Shown: positions 39,944 through 49,305, counted from the stretch's first letter. The stretch is DNA of 64,000 nucleotides from Rhizobium sp. CCGE 510 (GCF_000292525.1 NZ_AEYF01000018.1:248001-312000); one strand, 5' to 3'. A program made the numbers and translations. The notes: generated by a model from the sequence alone, not told the origin.

Positions 39944-40298
39944 CGGTCTCTCCTGTCGAATGGATCACGGTGCTTATATGATGCAGCGCTTGTATCCGCC
40001 ATATGTCGCAAGGTATCGGTTTTGAATGCGGATGTAGCTTCCAGCCGCCGGGATACATTCTGATACGATCGCCGCGCCCGAGCAAAGCCTCGCATCGACA
40101 GCCATCATTTTCGCCGCCGCCCCGGCCGGGACGGCAGTTTGTATCGCTTTGTATCGCCGGCCCCCGACCGCAATAGTTCGGTACATTTCCCCGCGAAACC
40201 GGACACATCGGCGATACGTCCGCCCGACCATATCCCAGCCGTTGCTGGTTCAGGCCCATCGCCGTCCAGAGCCCGATCAATCGGTTTCAAAGGAAACG
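39944..40298. other. Gene-free divergent region between hydrolase and DipZ-like genes
   Basis: Open frames here overlap one another without coding character. The start of the DipZ-like gene is best placed at 40299, after aaaggaaacg, so the 355 bp should contain both promoters. Confidence 0.45.
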
Positions 40299-42074
40299 AT
40301 GATGACACTTCTGATCATTGCCTATCTCGGAGGCGCGCTGACAATCCTCAGCCCATGCATCCTCCCAGTCCTCCCCTTCGTCTTCGCCCGTGCCGGGCAG
40401 CCCTTCGTCAGGAGCACGCTGCCGATGCTGGCCGGAATGGCCGCCACCTTCGCGCTGGTCGCCACGCTGGCGGCCGTCGGCGGCAGTTGGGCCATCCGCG
40501 CCAATGAATATGGTCGCCTGGCCGCGATCGTCCTGCTGGCGCTCTTCGGCGCAAGCCTGCTGTCGCCGCGCTTTGCAAGCACCCTCGCCCGGCCGATCGT
40601 CGACCTCGGCAACAATCTGCTGAACGCCAGCGGCAGTGGACACGCCGCACCGACGGTCAAGAGCGCGCTCATTCTCGGCGTCGCCACCGGTCTGCTCTGG
40701 GCGCCTTGCGCCGGCCCGATCCTCGGCCTTGTTCTCACCGGCGCCGCCTTGCAGGGCGCCAATCTGCAGACGACCTTCCTGCTGGCCGCCTATGCCGCCG
40801 GCGCCGCAAGCTCGCTCGCCGTCGCCTTGCTTGTCGGCGGAAAGATCTTCACCGCCATGAAGCGTTCCCTCGGCGTCGGCGACCGGATTCGCCAGGTGCT
40901 CGGCGCTGCGGTGCTCGCGGGCGTCGCCGTCATCGCCCTTGGCCTCGACACCAGCCTGCTGGCGCGGCTGTCCTATACCAGCACCGCATCGCTGGAACAG
41001 GCCGTGCTCGACGGACTGCAAGCAAAACCGCTGAGTGGCGCACCCTCCGAAGTGGCGAGCAACGACGTAATCCCTGCTGCCGATGCAAAGAAGCCCTTCC
41101 GCAGCGACCTGCCGGTCGAAGGTCATGCACCTTCGTTCGGCGGCGCGGTCGAATGGCTGAACTCTGAGCCTCTGACCACCGAGCAGCTGCGGGGCAAAGT
41201 CGTGCTCGTCGACTTCTGGACCTATTCCTGCATCAACTGCATTCGCACCATCCCCTATGTCAGGGCCTGGGCGGAGAAATATGCCGACCAGGGCCTCGTG
41301 GTGATCGGCGTCCACGCTCCGGAATTTGCCTTCGAGAAGAAGACCGACAACGTCAAGAAAGCGGTCGGCGACTTCAAGATCGGCTATCCCGTCGCCATCG
41401 ACAATGACTACAAAATCTGGCGCGCCTTCGAAAACAGCTACTGGCCCGCCGCCTATCTGATCGATGCCAAGGGCCAGATCCGCTACCATCATTTCGGTGA
41501 AGGCAACTATGGCGGCACGGAAAAGGCCATCCAGGACCTGCTGCGCGAGGCCGGCAGCCAAATGACGGCAAGCGCGCCGGTCGCACCGGATGCCAAGGGC
41601 GTGGAAGCAGGCCCTGACCTCGGCAACATCCGCTCCGGCGAGACCTATCTCGGCTACGATCAGGCAGCGAATTTCGCCTCTCCGGAAGGGCTGCAGGCCG
41701 ACATGGCGCAAAACTATACGGTCGCCGAACCCGGCCTTAACGGCTGGGGCCTGTCCGGAAGCTGGGTCGTCGGCCGGGATCAGGCGACGCTTGATCAGCC
41801 GGGCGGCGGCATCACCTATCGCTTCAGCGCCCGCGACCTGCATCTCGTTCTCGGGCCCGGCGCCGATGGCAAGCCGATCCACTTCCAGGTGACGGTCGAC
41901 GGCAAGGCTCCGGGGCCCGACCATGGCGCCGACATCGATGCCGACGGCAACGGTACGGTGACCGCGACCAGGCTTTATCAGCTCGTCCGCCAGTCCGGCA
42001 CGGTCGCCGCCCGCAATTTCGAGATCAACTTCCTCGACCCCGGCGTCCAGGCCTACGCTTTCACATTCGGCTGA
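40299..42074 (+). CDS. DipZ-like fusion: CcdA-type membrane domain, thioredoxin domain and C-terminal beta domain
   Basis: This protein of about 591 residues joins three parts. The membrane domain (about 1-235) has CcdA/DsbD-type cysteines in LSPCILPVLPF near residue 14 and WAPCAGPILG near 138. The TlpA-like thioredoxin domain (about 280-430) has the redox motif SCINCIRTIP. The last 140 residues resemble the carbohydrate-binding-like domain of mycobacterial DipZ. It should carry reducing power from the cytoplasm to periplasmic thiols. It is probably co-transcribed with the secreted hydrolase that follows. Confidence 0.9.
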   Translation: MMTLLIIAYLGGALTILSPCILPVLPFVFARAGQPFVRSTLPMLAGMAATFALVATLAAVGGSWAIRANEYGRLAAIVLLALFGASLLSPRFASTLARPIVDLGNNLLNASGSGHAAPTVKSALILGVATGLLWAPCAGPILGLVLTGAALQGANLQTTFLLAAYAAGAASSLAVALLVGGKIFTAMKRSLGVGDRIRQVLGAAVLAGVAVIALGLDTSLLARLSYTSTASLEQAVLDGLQAKPLSGAPSEVASNDVIPAADAKKPFRSDLPVEGHAPSFGGAVEWLNSEPLTTEQLRGKVVLVDFWTYSCINCIRTIPYVRAWAEKYADQGLVVIGVHAPEFAFEKKTDNVKKAVGDFKIGYPVAIDNDYKIWRAFENSYWPAAYLIDAKGQIRYHHFGEGNYGGTEKAIQDLLREAGSQMTASAPVAPDAKGVEAGPDLGNIRSGETYLGYDQAANFASPEGLQADMAQNYTVAEPGLNGWGLSGSWVVGRDQATLDQPGGGITYRFSARDLHLVLGPGADGKPIHFQVTVDGKAPGPDHGADIDADGNGTVTATRLYQLVRQSGTVAARNFEINFLDPGVQAYAFTFG

Positions 42075-42129
42075 CCCCACAACCCATCAAGATCCCGATC
42101 CCCAACATCAACCCACTGGAGTGATATCG

Positions 42130-42888
42130 ATGAACAGACGTCTCATTTTAACGGCAGCCCTTGCCTTCGCCACCACCGGCATCTCCTTCGCGGCGGAAGC
42201 CGCCGCGATCAAGAACATCGTCATCGTCCACGGCGCGCTCGCCGATGGCTCAGGCTGGCGCAAAGCGACCGAGATTCTCGAAAAGCGCGGCTTCAACGTC
42301 ACCATCGTCCAACAGCCCATCACCTCGCTCGAAGACGATGTGGCGGCGACGAAGCGGGTTATCGACCTCCAGGACGGACCGAGCCTGCTCGTCGGCCACA
42401 GCTATGGCGGCATGGTCATCACGCAAGCCGGCAACGATCCCAATGTCGCAGGCCTGGTCTATGTCGCGGCGTTCCAGCCCGACAAGGGCGAAAGCCTGCT
42501 GAGCCTCGCCAGTTCGAAGCCGGCCGGTAGCATGGATATAAGGGAAACGAAGGACGGCAAATATCTCTATCTCGATCCCGGCGCCTTCGCCGCGGATTTC
42601 GCAGCCGACCTTCCGCAAGCCGAGGCCGATTTCATGGCCAAGTCGCAGGTCTTCGCCGCCAAGAAGGCCTTCGCCGCCAAGATTGGAGAGCCAGCATGGC
42701 GGACAAAGCCGAGCTGGTCGATTGTCGCCACTCAAGATCGCTCCATCAACCCCGAACTAGAGCGCGACATGGCAAAAAGAGCCGGCAGCGAAGTGACCGA
42801 AATCAAGGCCAGCCACGCCGTCTTTGCCTCCCAGCCGGAAAAGGTCGCCGACACCATCGAGAAGGCAGCGAGGAAAGCCGGCGAGTAA
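42130..42888 (+). CDS. Secreted alpha/beta hydrolase
   Basis: The product has 252 residues from the ATG at 42130, which sits 8 bp after ggag; a GTG three codons earlier is less likely. A signal peptide NRRLILTAALAFATTGISFA is followed by VIVHGALADGSGWRKA and the serine nucleophile elbow GHSYGGMVIT near residue 91, with a histidine in IKASHAVFASQPEKV. It belongs to the group of short periplasmic hydrolases also related to salicylate esterases. The substrate is unknown. It follows the DipZ-like gene by 55 bp. Confidence 0.88.
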   Translation: MNRRLILTAALAFATTGISFAAEAAAIKNIVIVHGALADGSGWRKATEILEKRGFNVTIVQQPITSLEDDVAATKRVIDLQDGPSLLVGHSYGGMVITQAGNDPNVAGLVYVAAFQPDKGESLLSLASSKPAGSMDIRETKDGKYLYLDPGAFAADFAADLPQAEADFMAKSQVFAAKKAFAAKIGEPAWRTKPSWSIVATQDRSINPELERDMAKRAGSEVTEIKASHAVFASQPEKVADTIEKAARKAGE

Positions 42889-42957
42889 GGACCGGCGGGG
42901 CTGTGGCGTCAGCGTCCGTCGCCCGGTCCGCCGGGGAGACAAGACAGACAAGCGAGT

Positions 42958-42983
42958 GCCCCTCTCCATTCGCGGAGAGGGGC
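42958..42983. terminator. Bidirectional hairpin between convergent genes
   Basis: A ten-base-pair stem GCCCCTCTCC/GGAGAGGGGC with a six-base loop lies between the hydrolase and OmpA-domain genes, which converge. It lacks a long T run, so termination strength is uncertain. Its sequence also resembles part of the family A repeats. Confidence 0.55.
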
Positions 42984-42996
42984 AACCCATGATGAC

Positions 42997-45219
42997 TTAC
43001 TTGGCAGCGACCGGCCTAACCAGCGCCGTGACGCGGCGGATGGTGACGCGTCGGTTCTCCTGTTCCGGGTCTGTCGTGTTGACCTTCAGATATTGTTCGC
43101 CATAACCCTGTGTCGCCAAGTTCTCCGGCGCGATGCCGTAAACGTCGGAGAGCACGTTGGCGACCGATTCCGCCCGTTGGTCGGAGAGGATGAGGTTGCT
43201 CTGGTCGGAGCCGACCGCATCCGTATGACCTTCGATCAGGAAGGTCTCGCTCGGATCCTTCTTGAGCACCTGGCTGATCGCGTCGGCAACCTTGCGCAAC
43301 GTCCGCGCCTGGGTCATCGGGACATCAGCACTGCCGGTCGCGAAGGTGATCGTGTCGAGGTCGATGCGGCGCACCTTGTCACGGATACGCGCCGAATACT
43401 TCACCTCATCGAGCGAATAGACACGCTCGACCGGCTCGACCGGTGGCTCGCTCAGGAACTCGTAGTAATCCCGATTCGGATCGCTGCGGGTGTCGATAAT
43501 ATAGTCGTCGAGCGGCACACGCAGCCGCATCGGCGGCAGGTCGGCGCCCGGATCCTCGAAATAATCGCGGTCCGGATCGTTATAGAGGTCCTGTGAGTAG
43601 TAGAGCACATTCTCGCGCCCCCGGGCATCGACACGCGACCGCTGGATGATGTCGCCATAGCGGTTGCGGATCGTCACGATGCGATAGCCTTCCGGCCGTG
43701 CAATCGTCTCGCGGTAGCGGTCGCCCGACAGCTCTTCGTAAGTCGGCCGTTCGCCGTCGCGCCGGAAACGTCTGTCGTCGTCGCCGCGCACGATCACCCG
43801 GTTGTCGTACTGGATGATCACACGGCTATCGTCGCCGCCGCGGTCGTCGAAGCGCGCACCATCGGGGCGGACGAATTGCGGCCGCTCGTCGAGCTTCCTG
43901 CCCTTCTCGCTGGTCACCGCTTCGAGCTTGACCGGCGCCGGCCCCTTGGCGCCGCTGGCGGCCTGCGCTTCGGCATCCGAGGTCGGCACCTTGAAGTCCT
44001 TGCTGTCGGCGCGCTGCTTGTCGCGATCGCGGCGGCCTTCCCGGCCCTTACTGCGGTCGGCATCCTTGTCGCTGTCGAGCACGGCCGCACCGTTTTCGAC
44101 CGGCAGCACGACCGTCTCATTGCTCTTGGCGGGGTCTGCGGCGATCTTCTTGCGGCGCTCCAGCTCTTCGGGCGAAGCCTTTTCCGGCGCCGGAATGGCC
44201 TGCTCAACCTGCTGGCCGCCGCTGGCATCCGGCAGCGGCTGGGCAGTGCCGGTGGCGGGCGCGGCGGGCTGTTCCCCGGCCGGCTTGGCTGCGGTGCCGT
44301 CCTTCGGCTTTTCGGCGGGTGCGGCCTCCGGTGCCGCCGCCTTGTCTTCAGGCGCTTTTACTTCGCCAGGCTTGTCACCGGGGGCTTTCTCTTGGCCCGC
44401 CTTATCTGCATTCGCCTTGTCTGCATTGGACTTGTCTGCATTGGACTTATCTGCATTGGACTTATCTGCGGGCGCAGCCGTTTCGCCCTTTGTCGGCTTC
44501 TTCTCGGCCGGCGCCTCGGCGGTGGGCTTTGCCTCCGGCTTGACTTCGGGTTTGGCTTGTTCCTCGGCCGGCGTCACAGCCTCGGGCGCAGCCGTCTCGG
44601 CCTTGCTCTTGCCTTTGCCTTTATCTTTGCCCTGGGCCTTGTCCTGCCCCTTATCCCGCTTGCCGCCTTCCGGCTTGGCTTCCGGCTGTGCCTGCTCCGT
44701 CTCCGGCTGCGCTTCCTTTGCAGCCGGCTGCTGTTCGGGCTGCGGCTGAGCCTCCGGCTCGGCCTGCTTCTTCGGCTTCTTCGGCTTCTCCTGCGTTACC
44801 GGCTGCTCCTGCTGCGGCTCGGCCTCCGGTTTTGCCTGGGGCTGGGCTTCCTGCTTGGGCTTTCGCTCTGGCTTGCTTTCGGCCTGCGGCGCGGGCTCTG
44901 CCCTCGGCGCGGCTTCGGCCTTCGGCGGTTCCGGCTCTGCCTTGGGTTCGGGCGCCGGCGCCTCTTTCCGCTCAGCCTTCGGCTTTTCGGCGGGCGCCTG
45001 TTCGGCCGGAGCTTCCTCCTTCTGTTTGCGCTTCTTCTTCAGCAGTTCCTCTTCGGAAGGCGCGTCCTGCGCTACCTCGAAGCTGCCTTGTTCGACTTGC
45101 CGCACGGCCGGAGCCTGCGTCGCGACGTCGCGCACGGCAGCCATCGCCGATGCCGGCTGGAAAGCCAGCGAAAGGGAAAGCAACGGAAAAGCCGCGCTCG
45201 CGAATAATCTTGATTTCAT
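42997..45219 (-). CDS. OmpA-domain outer-membrane protein with a very long low-complexity region
   Basis: The product has about 740 residues from the ATG at 45219; another ATG lies two codons before. A signal peptide (KSRLFASAAFPLLSLSLAF) is followed by about 330 residues rich in Lys, Pro, Glu, Ala and Gln, including five near-identical 5-residue ADKSN units. A middle domain rich in Arg and Asp follows, then a C-terminal OmpA domain with FATGSADVPMTQARTLRKVA and EGHTDAVGSDQSNLILSDQRAESV, which binds peptidoglycan. The long flexible part could span or extend through the periplasm. Single gene between a hydrolase and an amino-acid importer. Confidence 0.9.
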   Translation of the reverse strand: MKSRLFASAAFPLLSLSLAFQPASAMAAVRDVATQAPAVRQVEQGSFEVAQDAPSEEELLKKKRKQKEEAPAEQAPAEKPKAERKEAPAPEPKAEPEPPKAEAAPRAEPAPQAESKPERKPKQEAQPQAKPEAEPQQEQPVTQEKPKKPKKQAEPEAQPQPEQQPAAKEAQPETEQAQPEAKPEGGKRDKGQDKAQGKDKGKGKSKAETAAPEAVTPAEEQAKPEVKPEAKPTAEAPAEKKPTKGETAAPADKSNADKSNADKSNADKANADKAGQEKAPGDKPGEVKAPEDKAAAPEAAPAEKPKDGTAAKPAGEQPAAPATGTAQPLPDASGGQQVEQAIPAPEKASPEELERRKKIAADPAKSNETVVLPVENGAAVLDSDKDADRSKGREGRRDRDKQRADSKDFKVPTSDAEAQAASGAKGPAPVKLEAVTSEKGRKLDERPQFVRPDGARFDDRGGDDSRVIIQYDNRVIVRGDDDRRFRRDGERPTYEELSGDRYRETIARPEGYRIVTIRNRYGDIIQRSRVDARGRENVLYYSQDLYNDPDRDYFEDPGADLPPMRLRVPLDDYIIDTRSDPNRDYYEFLSEPPVEPVERVYSLDEVKYSARIRDKVRRIDLDTITFATGSADVPMTQARTLRKVADAISQVLKKDPSETFLIEGHTDAVGSDQSNLILSDQRAESVANVLSDVYGIAPENLATQGYGEQYLKVNTTDPEQENRRVTIRRVTALVRPVAAK
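44401..44475 (-). repeat. 15-bp tandem repeat in the OmpA-domain gene
   Basis: Five direct 15-bp units (based on cttgtctgcattgga on the plus strand) encode ADKSN/ADKAN peptides on the minus strand. The units differ at a few third positions. Copy number is likely to vary between strains by slippage. Confidence 0.8.
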
Positions 45220-45255
45220 GCCCATCGGGTTTCCTCGATCCTGTTTGAGCTTCAT

Positions 45256-45555
45256 AAAGGCCGATAGGCCCTGGTTCCGCCCCTAGCTTTGCATTGAGGC
45301 GAAACGGCGGAATGGCAATCGCCGAGCCGCCGATTTGTTCCGGTTCTAGGAAGCCGCGGATTAACCTCGCGTGAATGTTGCAGTCTGCCGGCGTTCATCT
45401 CGCCTGCTATTTGCACCGCCCAATTGCGATGGGATTTGTGTTGCAATTCCATCAAAAAAAGTCTGATTATCGCCGCAAGGCGGTCTAGGTACCGTTGAAT
45501 TGCGGCCGTCAGCCCACGAGAAAAACAGCGGCGGCTACCAACAGAGAGGATCCTC
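45256..45555. other. Divergent intergenic region between the OmpA-domain and binding-protein genes
   Basis: No supported gene. It should contain both promoters; aaaaaaagtctgattat at about 45450-45470 is AT-rich. The binding-protein ATG at 45556 is preceded by gagaggatcc. Confidence 0.45.
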
Positions 45556-46329
45556 ATGCATATCTCCACCCGTATTTTCGCGGCAGCCTCGATCGCGGCG
45601 ATGTCCCTTTTCGCCGGCTCGGCCATGGCCGACGGCGAAAAGTATGTGATCGGCACCGATTCGACCTATCCGCCCTTCGAATTCGTCGATGCCAGCGGCA
45701 CGATCCAAGGCTTCGACATCGACATCACCAAGGCGCTCTGCGCTGAGATGAAGGCCGAATGCTCCTTCGTCAGCACCGACTGGGACGGCATCATTCCGGC
45801 GCTCAACGCCAAGAAGTTCGACATGATCGTTTCCTCCATGTCGATCACGCCGGAGCGTTTGAAGCTCGTCGATTTCTCCAACAAGTACTACAACACCCCG
45901 CCGGCCATCGCCGTGCCGAAGGATTCGACGATTACCGACGTTGCCGGCCTCAAGGGCAAGGTGATCGGCGCGCAGACCTCGACGACGCACGCCAACTATG
46001 CCGAGAAACATCTGGCCGACACCGAACTGAAGCTCTACCCGACAGCTGACGAATACAAGCTCGACGTCTCCAGCGGCCGTGTCGACGCCGTCATCGACGA
46101 CGTCGTGGTTCTCTCCGAATGGGTCAAATCCGACGCCGGCGCCTGCTGCAAGATCTTGACGACCCTGCCGGTCGACAAGGAAATCAACGGCAACGGCGCA
46201 GGCATTGCCATCCGTAAGGGCGATCCGATCAAGGAAAAACTGAACACGGCGATCGCTGCGATCCGCGCCAGCGGTGAGTACAAGAAGATCCAGGACAAGT
46301 ACTTCGACTTCGACGTTTACGGCCAATAA
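45556..46329 (+). CDS. Polar amino-acid ABC importer binding protein
   Basis: The 257-residue precursor has a Sec signal peptide (AAASIAAMSLFAGSAMA) and a type II binding fold of the SBP_bac_3 family. It begins YVIGTDSTYPPFEFVDASG and includes IQGFDIDITKALCAEM, DGIIPALNAKKFDMIVSSMSITPER and the ADTELKLYPTADEYKLDVSSGRVDAV stretch. It resembles HisJ/ArgT-type proteins for basic or polar amino acids or opines. A strong hairpin follows the stop, which should favour its message over that of the permeases. Confidence 0.93.
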   Translation: MHISTRIFAAASIAAMSLFAGSAMADGEKYVIGTDSTYPPFEFVDASGTIQGFDIDITKALCAEMKAECSFVSTDWDGIIPALNAKKFDMIVSSMSITPERLKLVDFSNKYYNTPPAIAVPKDSTITDVAGLKGKVIGAQTSTTHANYAEKHLADTELKLYPTADEYKLDVSSGRVDAVIDDVVVLSEWVKSDAGACCKILTTLPVDKEINGNGAGIAIRKGDPIKEKLNTAIAAIRASGEYKKIQDKYFDFDVYGQ

Positions 46330-46356
46330 GAAATTCGCTATCTGGCTAACCAAGGT

Positions 46357-46390
46357 AATGGCGGAAGGCTTGCTCTTCCGCCATTTTTGT
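46357..46390 (+). terminator. Intrinsic terminator or attenuator between binding-protein and permease genes
   Basis: An eleven-base-pair stem AATGGCGGAAG/CTTCCGCCATT with a seven-base loop is followed by TTTTGTTT. It looks like a Rho-independent terminator placed inside the operon. Partial read-through would give more binding protein than permease, as is common in such importers. Confidence 0.8.
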
Positions 46391-46442
46391 TTGACAAAGA
46401 TGGCAAGATCAAAACGGCAAAAGCCGTGAGGGGAATTATCGC

Positions 46443-47249
46443 ATGGGCGGATTATTTTCCGCGCTCGGCTCCTTCTGGAGCTCACTTGTGCACATTTTCG
46501 ATCCGCTATGCGGACCCGTTGGCATCTTCACCTGGCTAGGTCCGTCGACGATTCTTGCCTGCGGTGATACCGGCTGGGGCGACGAGATCGCGCTTGGCCT
46601 GCAGATTACCGTTTCGGTGGCAATCGTTACCCTGCCGATCGGCCTCGCCATCGGCTTTCTGGTGGCGCTCGGCCAGCAGTCGGAAGAAAAATCGCTTCGG
46701 CTGGCGGCCGGCATCTACACGACGATCTTCCGCGGTCTTCCGGAGCTTCTGACGCTCTTCATCATCTATTACGGCATGCAGATGCTGATCCAGTCTCTGC
46801 TGACCTTCGTCGGTTATGACGGGCCGCCGGTCGAGATCAACGCCTTTCTCGCCGGCGTCATCGCGCTTTCGGTGGTCTTCTCCGCCTACTGTTCGGAAGT
46901 ATTGCTCTCAGCCTTTCGCGCCATTCCCAAGGGGCAGTATGAGGCAGGCGATGCGCTTGGGCTGCATAGCGGCCGCACGCTGCGCCTGATCATCCTGCCG
47001 CAGCTCGTGCGCATCGCGCTGCCGGGCCTGACGAACCTCTGGATGGTGCTGCTGAAGGACACCTCCTACGTCTCGATCATCAGCCTTGCCGATATCCTGC
47101 GTCAGACGAGTGTCGCCGTGCGCGTGACCAAAGAACCCTTCTTCTTCTATGGCCTGGCCTGCTGCCTCTATCTGGTACTCGCCATCCTCTCCTCATTTCT
47201 GCTCGTCTATGTCGAGCGGTGGGCCAGACGTTCGGAGATCCGCCGATGA
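46443..47249 (+). CDS. Polar amino-acid ABC importer permease 1 (HisQ-like)
   Basis: The 268-residue membrane protein belongs to the HisM/GlnP permease family, with five membrane spans. It has ITVSVAIVTLPIGLAIGFL, the conserved IFRGLPELLTLFIIYYG and the EAA loop EAGDALGLHSGRTLRLIILPQ that contacts the ATPase. An ATGA overlap with the next permease gene shows coupled translation. The pair forms a heterodimeric channel. Confidence 0.93.
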   Translation: MGGLFSALGSFWSSLVHIFDPLCGPVGIFTWLGPSTILACGDTGWGDEIALGLQITVSVAIVTLPIGLAIGFLVALGQQSEEKSLRLAAGIYTTIFRGLPELLTLFIIYYGMQMLIQSLLTFVGYDGPPVEINAFLAGVIALSVVFSAYCSEVLLSAFRAIPKGQYEAGDALGLHSGRTLRLIILPQLVRIALPGLTNLWMVLLKDTSYVSIISLADILRQTSVAVRVTKEPFFFYGLACCLYLVLAILSSFLLVYVERWARRSEIRR

Positions 47250-48076
47250 GCTACGCCGAAACGCTGATCCCGCCGCAGCCCGCGCCCCGCGAAGTGATGA
47301 AGCCGATGACGCCGGCGCGTATGGCCGGCTATATTTTCGTCGCCGTCTGGGCGGTATTCGCCGCGCTGCTGGTGATCTCCGTCGTCAATGGCTGGGATCC
47401 GGAAAAATTCAGCCGCTACGGACCGCGCTATCTCCACGGTCTCGGGGTCACGCTGAGCCTCGTTTTCATTTCGGTCGTCTGCGGCGCAGTTCTGTCGCTG
47501 CCGCTCGCCGCGGCGCGCATGTCGAAGAGCCGGGTGCTGAATGCGCTCGCCTACGGCTATATCTATTTTTTCCGCGGCACGCCGCTGCTCGCCCAACTGT
47601 TCCTGGTCTATTACGGCCTCGGCGTATTCCGGCCGCAGCTTGAGACCGTCGGAATCTGGTGGTTCTTCCGGGAAGCCTGGTATTGCGGCCTTTTTGCCAT
47701 GACCATCAATACCGCGGCCTACCAGGCGGAAATCCTGCGCGGCGCCATCGAAAGCGTACCGCACGGCCAGCACGAGGCAGCCGCGGCCCTCGGCATCCAC
47801 AAGTTCATCGCCTTCCGCAAGATCATTCTGCCGCAGGCTCTCATCGTCGCACTTCGCCCTTACGGCAACGAAATCATCCTGCTGATCAAGGGTTCAGCGG
47901 TTGTCGCCATCATCACCGTGCTCGACCTGATGGGCGAAACCCGCTACGCCTTCTCCCGCACCTTCGACTACCAGACCTATCTCTGGGCAGCGATCTTCTA
48001 CCTCGTCATCGTCGAGGCGCTGCGCCATCTCTGGGCCTGGATCGAGCGCCGCCTGACCCGGCACCTCAAGCGCTGA
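47246..48076 (+). CDS. Polar amino-acid ABC importer permease 2 (HisM-like)
   Basis: The product has 276 residues from the ATG at 47246, overlapping the previous stop by four bases; the frame upstream shadows permease 1. It has an extra 50-residue N-terminal cytoplasmic stretch, then GVTLSLVFISVVCGAVLSLPL, FFRGTPLLAQLFLVYYG and the EAA loop EAAAALGIHKFIAFRKIILPQ. It completes the channel. No HisP-type ATPase gene follows; the next gene is unrelated, so the ATPase must come from elsewhere. Confidence 0.93.
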   Translation: MSYAETLIPPQPAPREVMKPMTPARMAGYIFVAVWAVFAALLVISVVNGWDPEKFSRYGPRYLHGLGVTLSLVFISVVCGAVLSLPLAAARMSKSRVLNALAYGYIYFFRGTPLLAQLFLVYYGLGVFRPQLETVGIWWFFREAWYCGLFAMTINTAAYQAEILRGAIESVPHGQHEAAAALGIHKFIAFRKIILPQALIVALRPYGNEIILLIKGSAVVAIITVLDLMGETRYAFSRTFDYQTYLWAAIFYLVIVEALRHLWAWIERRLTRHLKR

Positions 48077-48124
48077 TGCACGCCGCCCGAAGTGTCTCGC
48101 GGTTTTCAGCCAACAGCGTGCATC
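48075..48124. repeat. RIME-like intergenic palindromic element (copy 2)
   Basis: Inverted ends GATGCACGC (48075-48083) and GCGTGCATC (48116-48124) enclose gaagtgtctcgcggttttc, matching the core of the elements at 21761 and 56099. It starts within the permease stop codon and probably acts as a 3'-end hairpin. Confidence 0.7.
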
Positions 48125-48285
48125 CATCAGAACCGACGTGGCAGCACTCCCCGTCATATGCTGCTAATCTATTGATATTAAAAATCAATTGTCCTTTTAT
48201 GAAGTATCTGTAAAGCTCTCGTTAACCACTCGCATGTTTCCATATCACTTAGCGCTAATAAGCGCGCGAGTGGGAACGAGAAGAA

Positions 48286-48561
48286 GTGAACACGATGCAC
48301 AAGGACATGGAAAAACAACTGCAGGGCTATGGTCTGACGACCGCCCAGATCCTCTACCACCTGCCGGATCATCCGGCGATCCTGCAGACTTATGTCTGGC
48401 AGGAATATGATCTCGCCCCCGATTTCCCCGAAATGCGCGGCTTCCTGAAATTTTGGGAAGAAAAGCTCGACGGACCGCTGCATTCCGTGCGCTACATCCA
48501 CCGCAAGCTGATCTCGCCAACCGAGTGGCGGGCACTGAAGGGAGAGTTCATCCTGCACTGA
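48286..48561 (+). CDS. Usg-family small protein
   Basis: The 91-residue protein has YGLTTAQILYHLPDHPAILQTYVWQEYDLAPDFPEM and GPLHSVRYIHRKLI, matching the alphaproteobacterial Usg family often located near tryptophan biosynthesis genes. Function is unknown. Start choice is open between the GTG at 48286 and an ATG at 48295. It stands alone and is convergent with the DUF2270 gene. Confidence 0.85.
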   Translation: MNTMHKDMEKQLQGYGLTTAQILYHLPDHPAILQTYVWQEYDLAPDFPEMRGFLKFWEEKLDGPLHSVRYIHRKLISPTEWRALKGEFILH

Positions 48562-48579
48562 TCCGGCTTCTGCCCAGCA

Positions 48580-49305
48580 TCAGACATGTGCCTCGCCATG
48601 GCCGAATTCACCTTGGTCACGGAGCGGGCGGAGCGCAAAACAGAGGATGCCGAGGTAGAAGACGACGACGATAATGATGACCGCAAGGCCGGGAATAGGC
48701 CCCAGCACGGCATTATCGATGACATAGGTCCAGGACTGCGCCTGTAGCGCCGGCATGCCCTCCGTCTGCAATTTCGGCGTCGAGATCTTCAGGCACCAGG
48801 CGAGAAATAGGATAGAATACATCCAGCCGTAGTTGCGTTTGAGCCGGCGGTGCATCGCGTCCCAATAGCTGAGCAGGAAACGCGGCTTGCGCAGGCTGCT
48901 CGCGACCACGGAGGCCCATTCTCTGCCGGCCCCCGCCTCCGGCGCCAGGATCTGCGCGAAGTAGCAGCGCTCGATCTGGCGAATGCGGGCGCGGTAGATG
49001 TCGAAGAAGCGATAGCGCCGCGCTTCGATGATCAGAAGCAACGTCACCAGCATCATCCCAAACAGCAGCACACCGTGATGCGAGGTCGGCGTCGACAGCG
49101 ACACCGAGAGCAGCGCCGCAACCACGGTGATCGCCCAGTTGGACGTTCGGTCGATGCGGTCGCGCCAACTTGTCATCCGCCCGAGTTCACCGCGGTAATA
49201 ATGGCTAAGCGTGTTGGTGATCTCGCCTGGCGTACCAGGCAGCAGCAGTGCCCGCGCAGCCTCTCCTTCCAGTGTCGATGACGGCCTTTCTTGCTCCGAT
49301 TTCAT
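48580..49305 (-). CDS. DUF2270 membrane protein
   Basis: The product has 241 residues from the ATG at 49305, which has ggaggaaag upstream; a longer start lacks it. It matches DUF2270: LSHYYRGELGRMTSWRDRIDRTSNWAI followed by a membrane span, then LLIIEARRYRFFDIYRARIRQIERCYFAQIL and two C-terminal spans around residues 140 and 205. The function is unknown. It is divergent from the methyltransferase gene. Confidence 0.83.
   Translation of the reverse strand: MKSEQERPSSTLEGEAARALLLPGTPGEITNTLSHYYRGELGRMTSWRDRIDRTSNWAITVVAALLSVSLSTPTSHHGVLLFGMMLVTLLLIIEARRYRFFDIYRARIRQIERCYFAQILAPEAGAGREWASVVASSLRKPRFLLSYWDAMHRRLKRNYGWMYSILFLAWCLKISTPKLQTEGMPALQAQSWTYVIDNAVLGPIPGLAVIIIVVVFYLGILCFALRPLRDQGEFGHGEAHV

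Noticed and set aside
43876..45207. Long plus-strand frame with leucine- and arginine-rich sequence opposite the OmpA-domain gene
   Set aside because: It is the antisense image of the Lys/Pro/Glu-rich linker and has no independent support.
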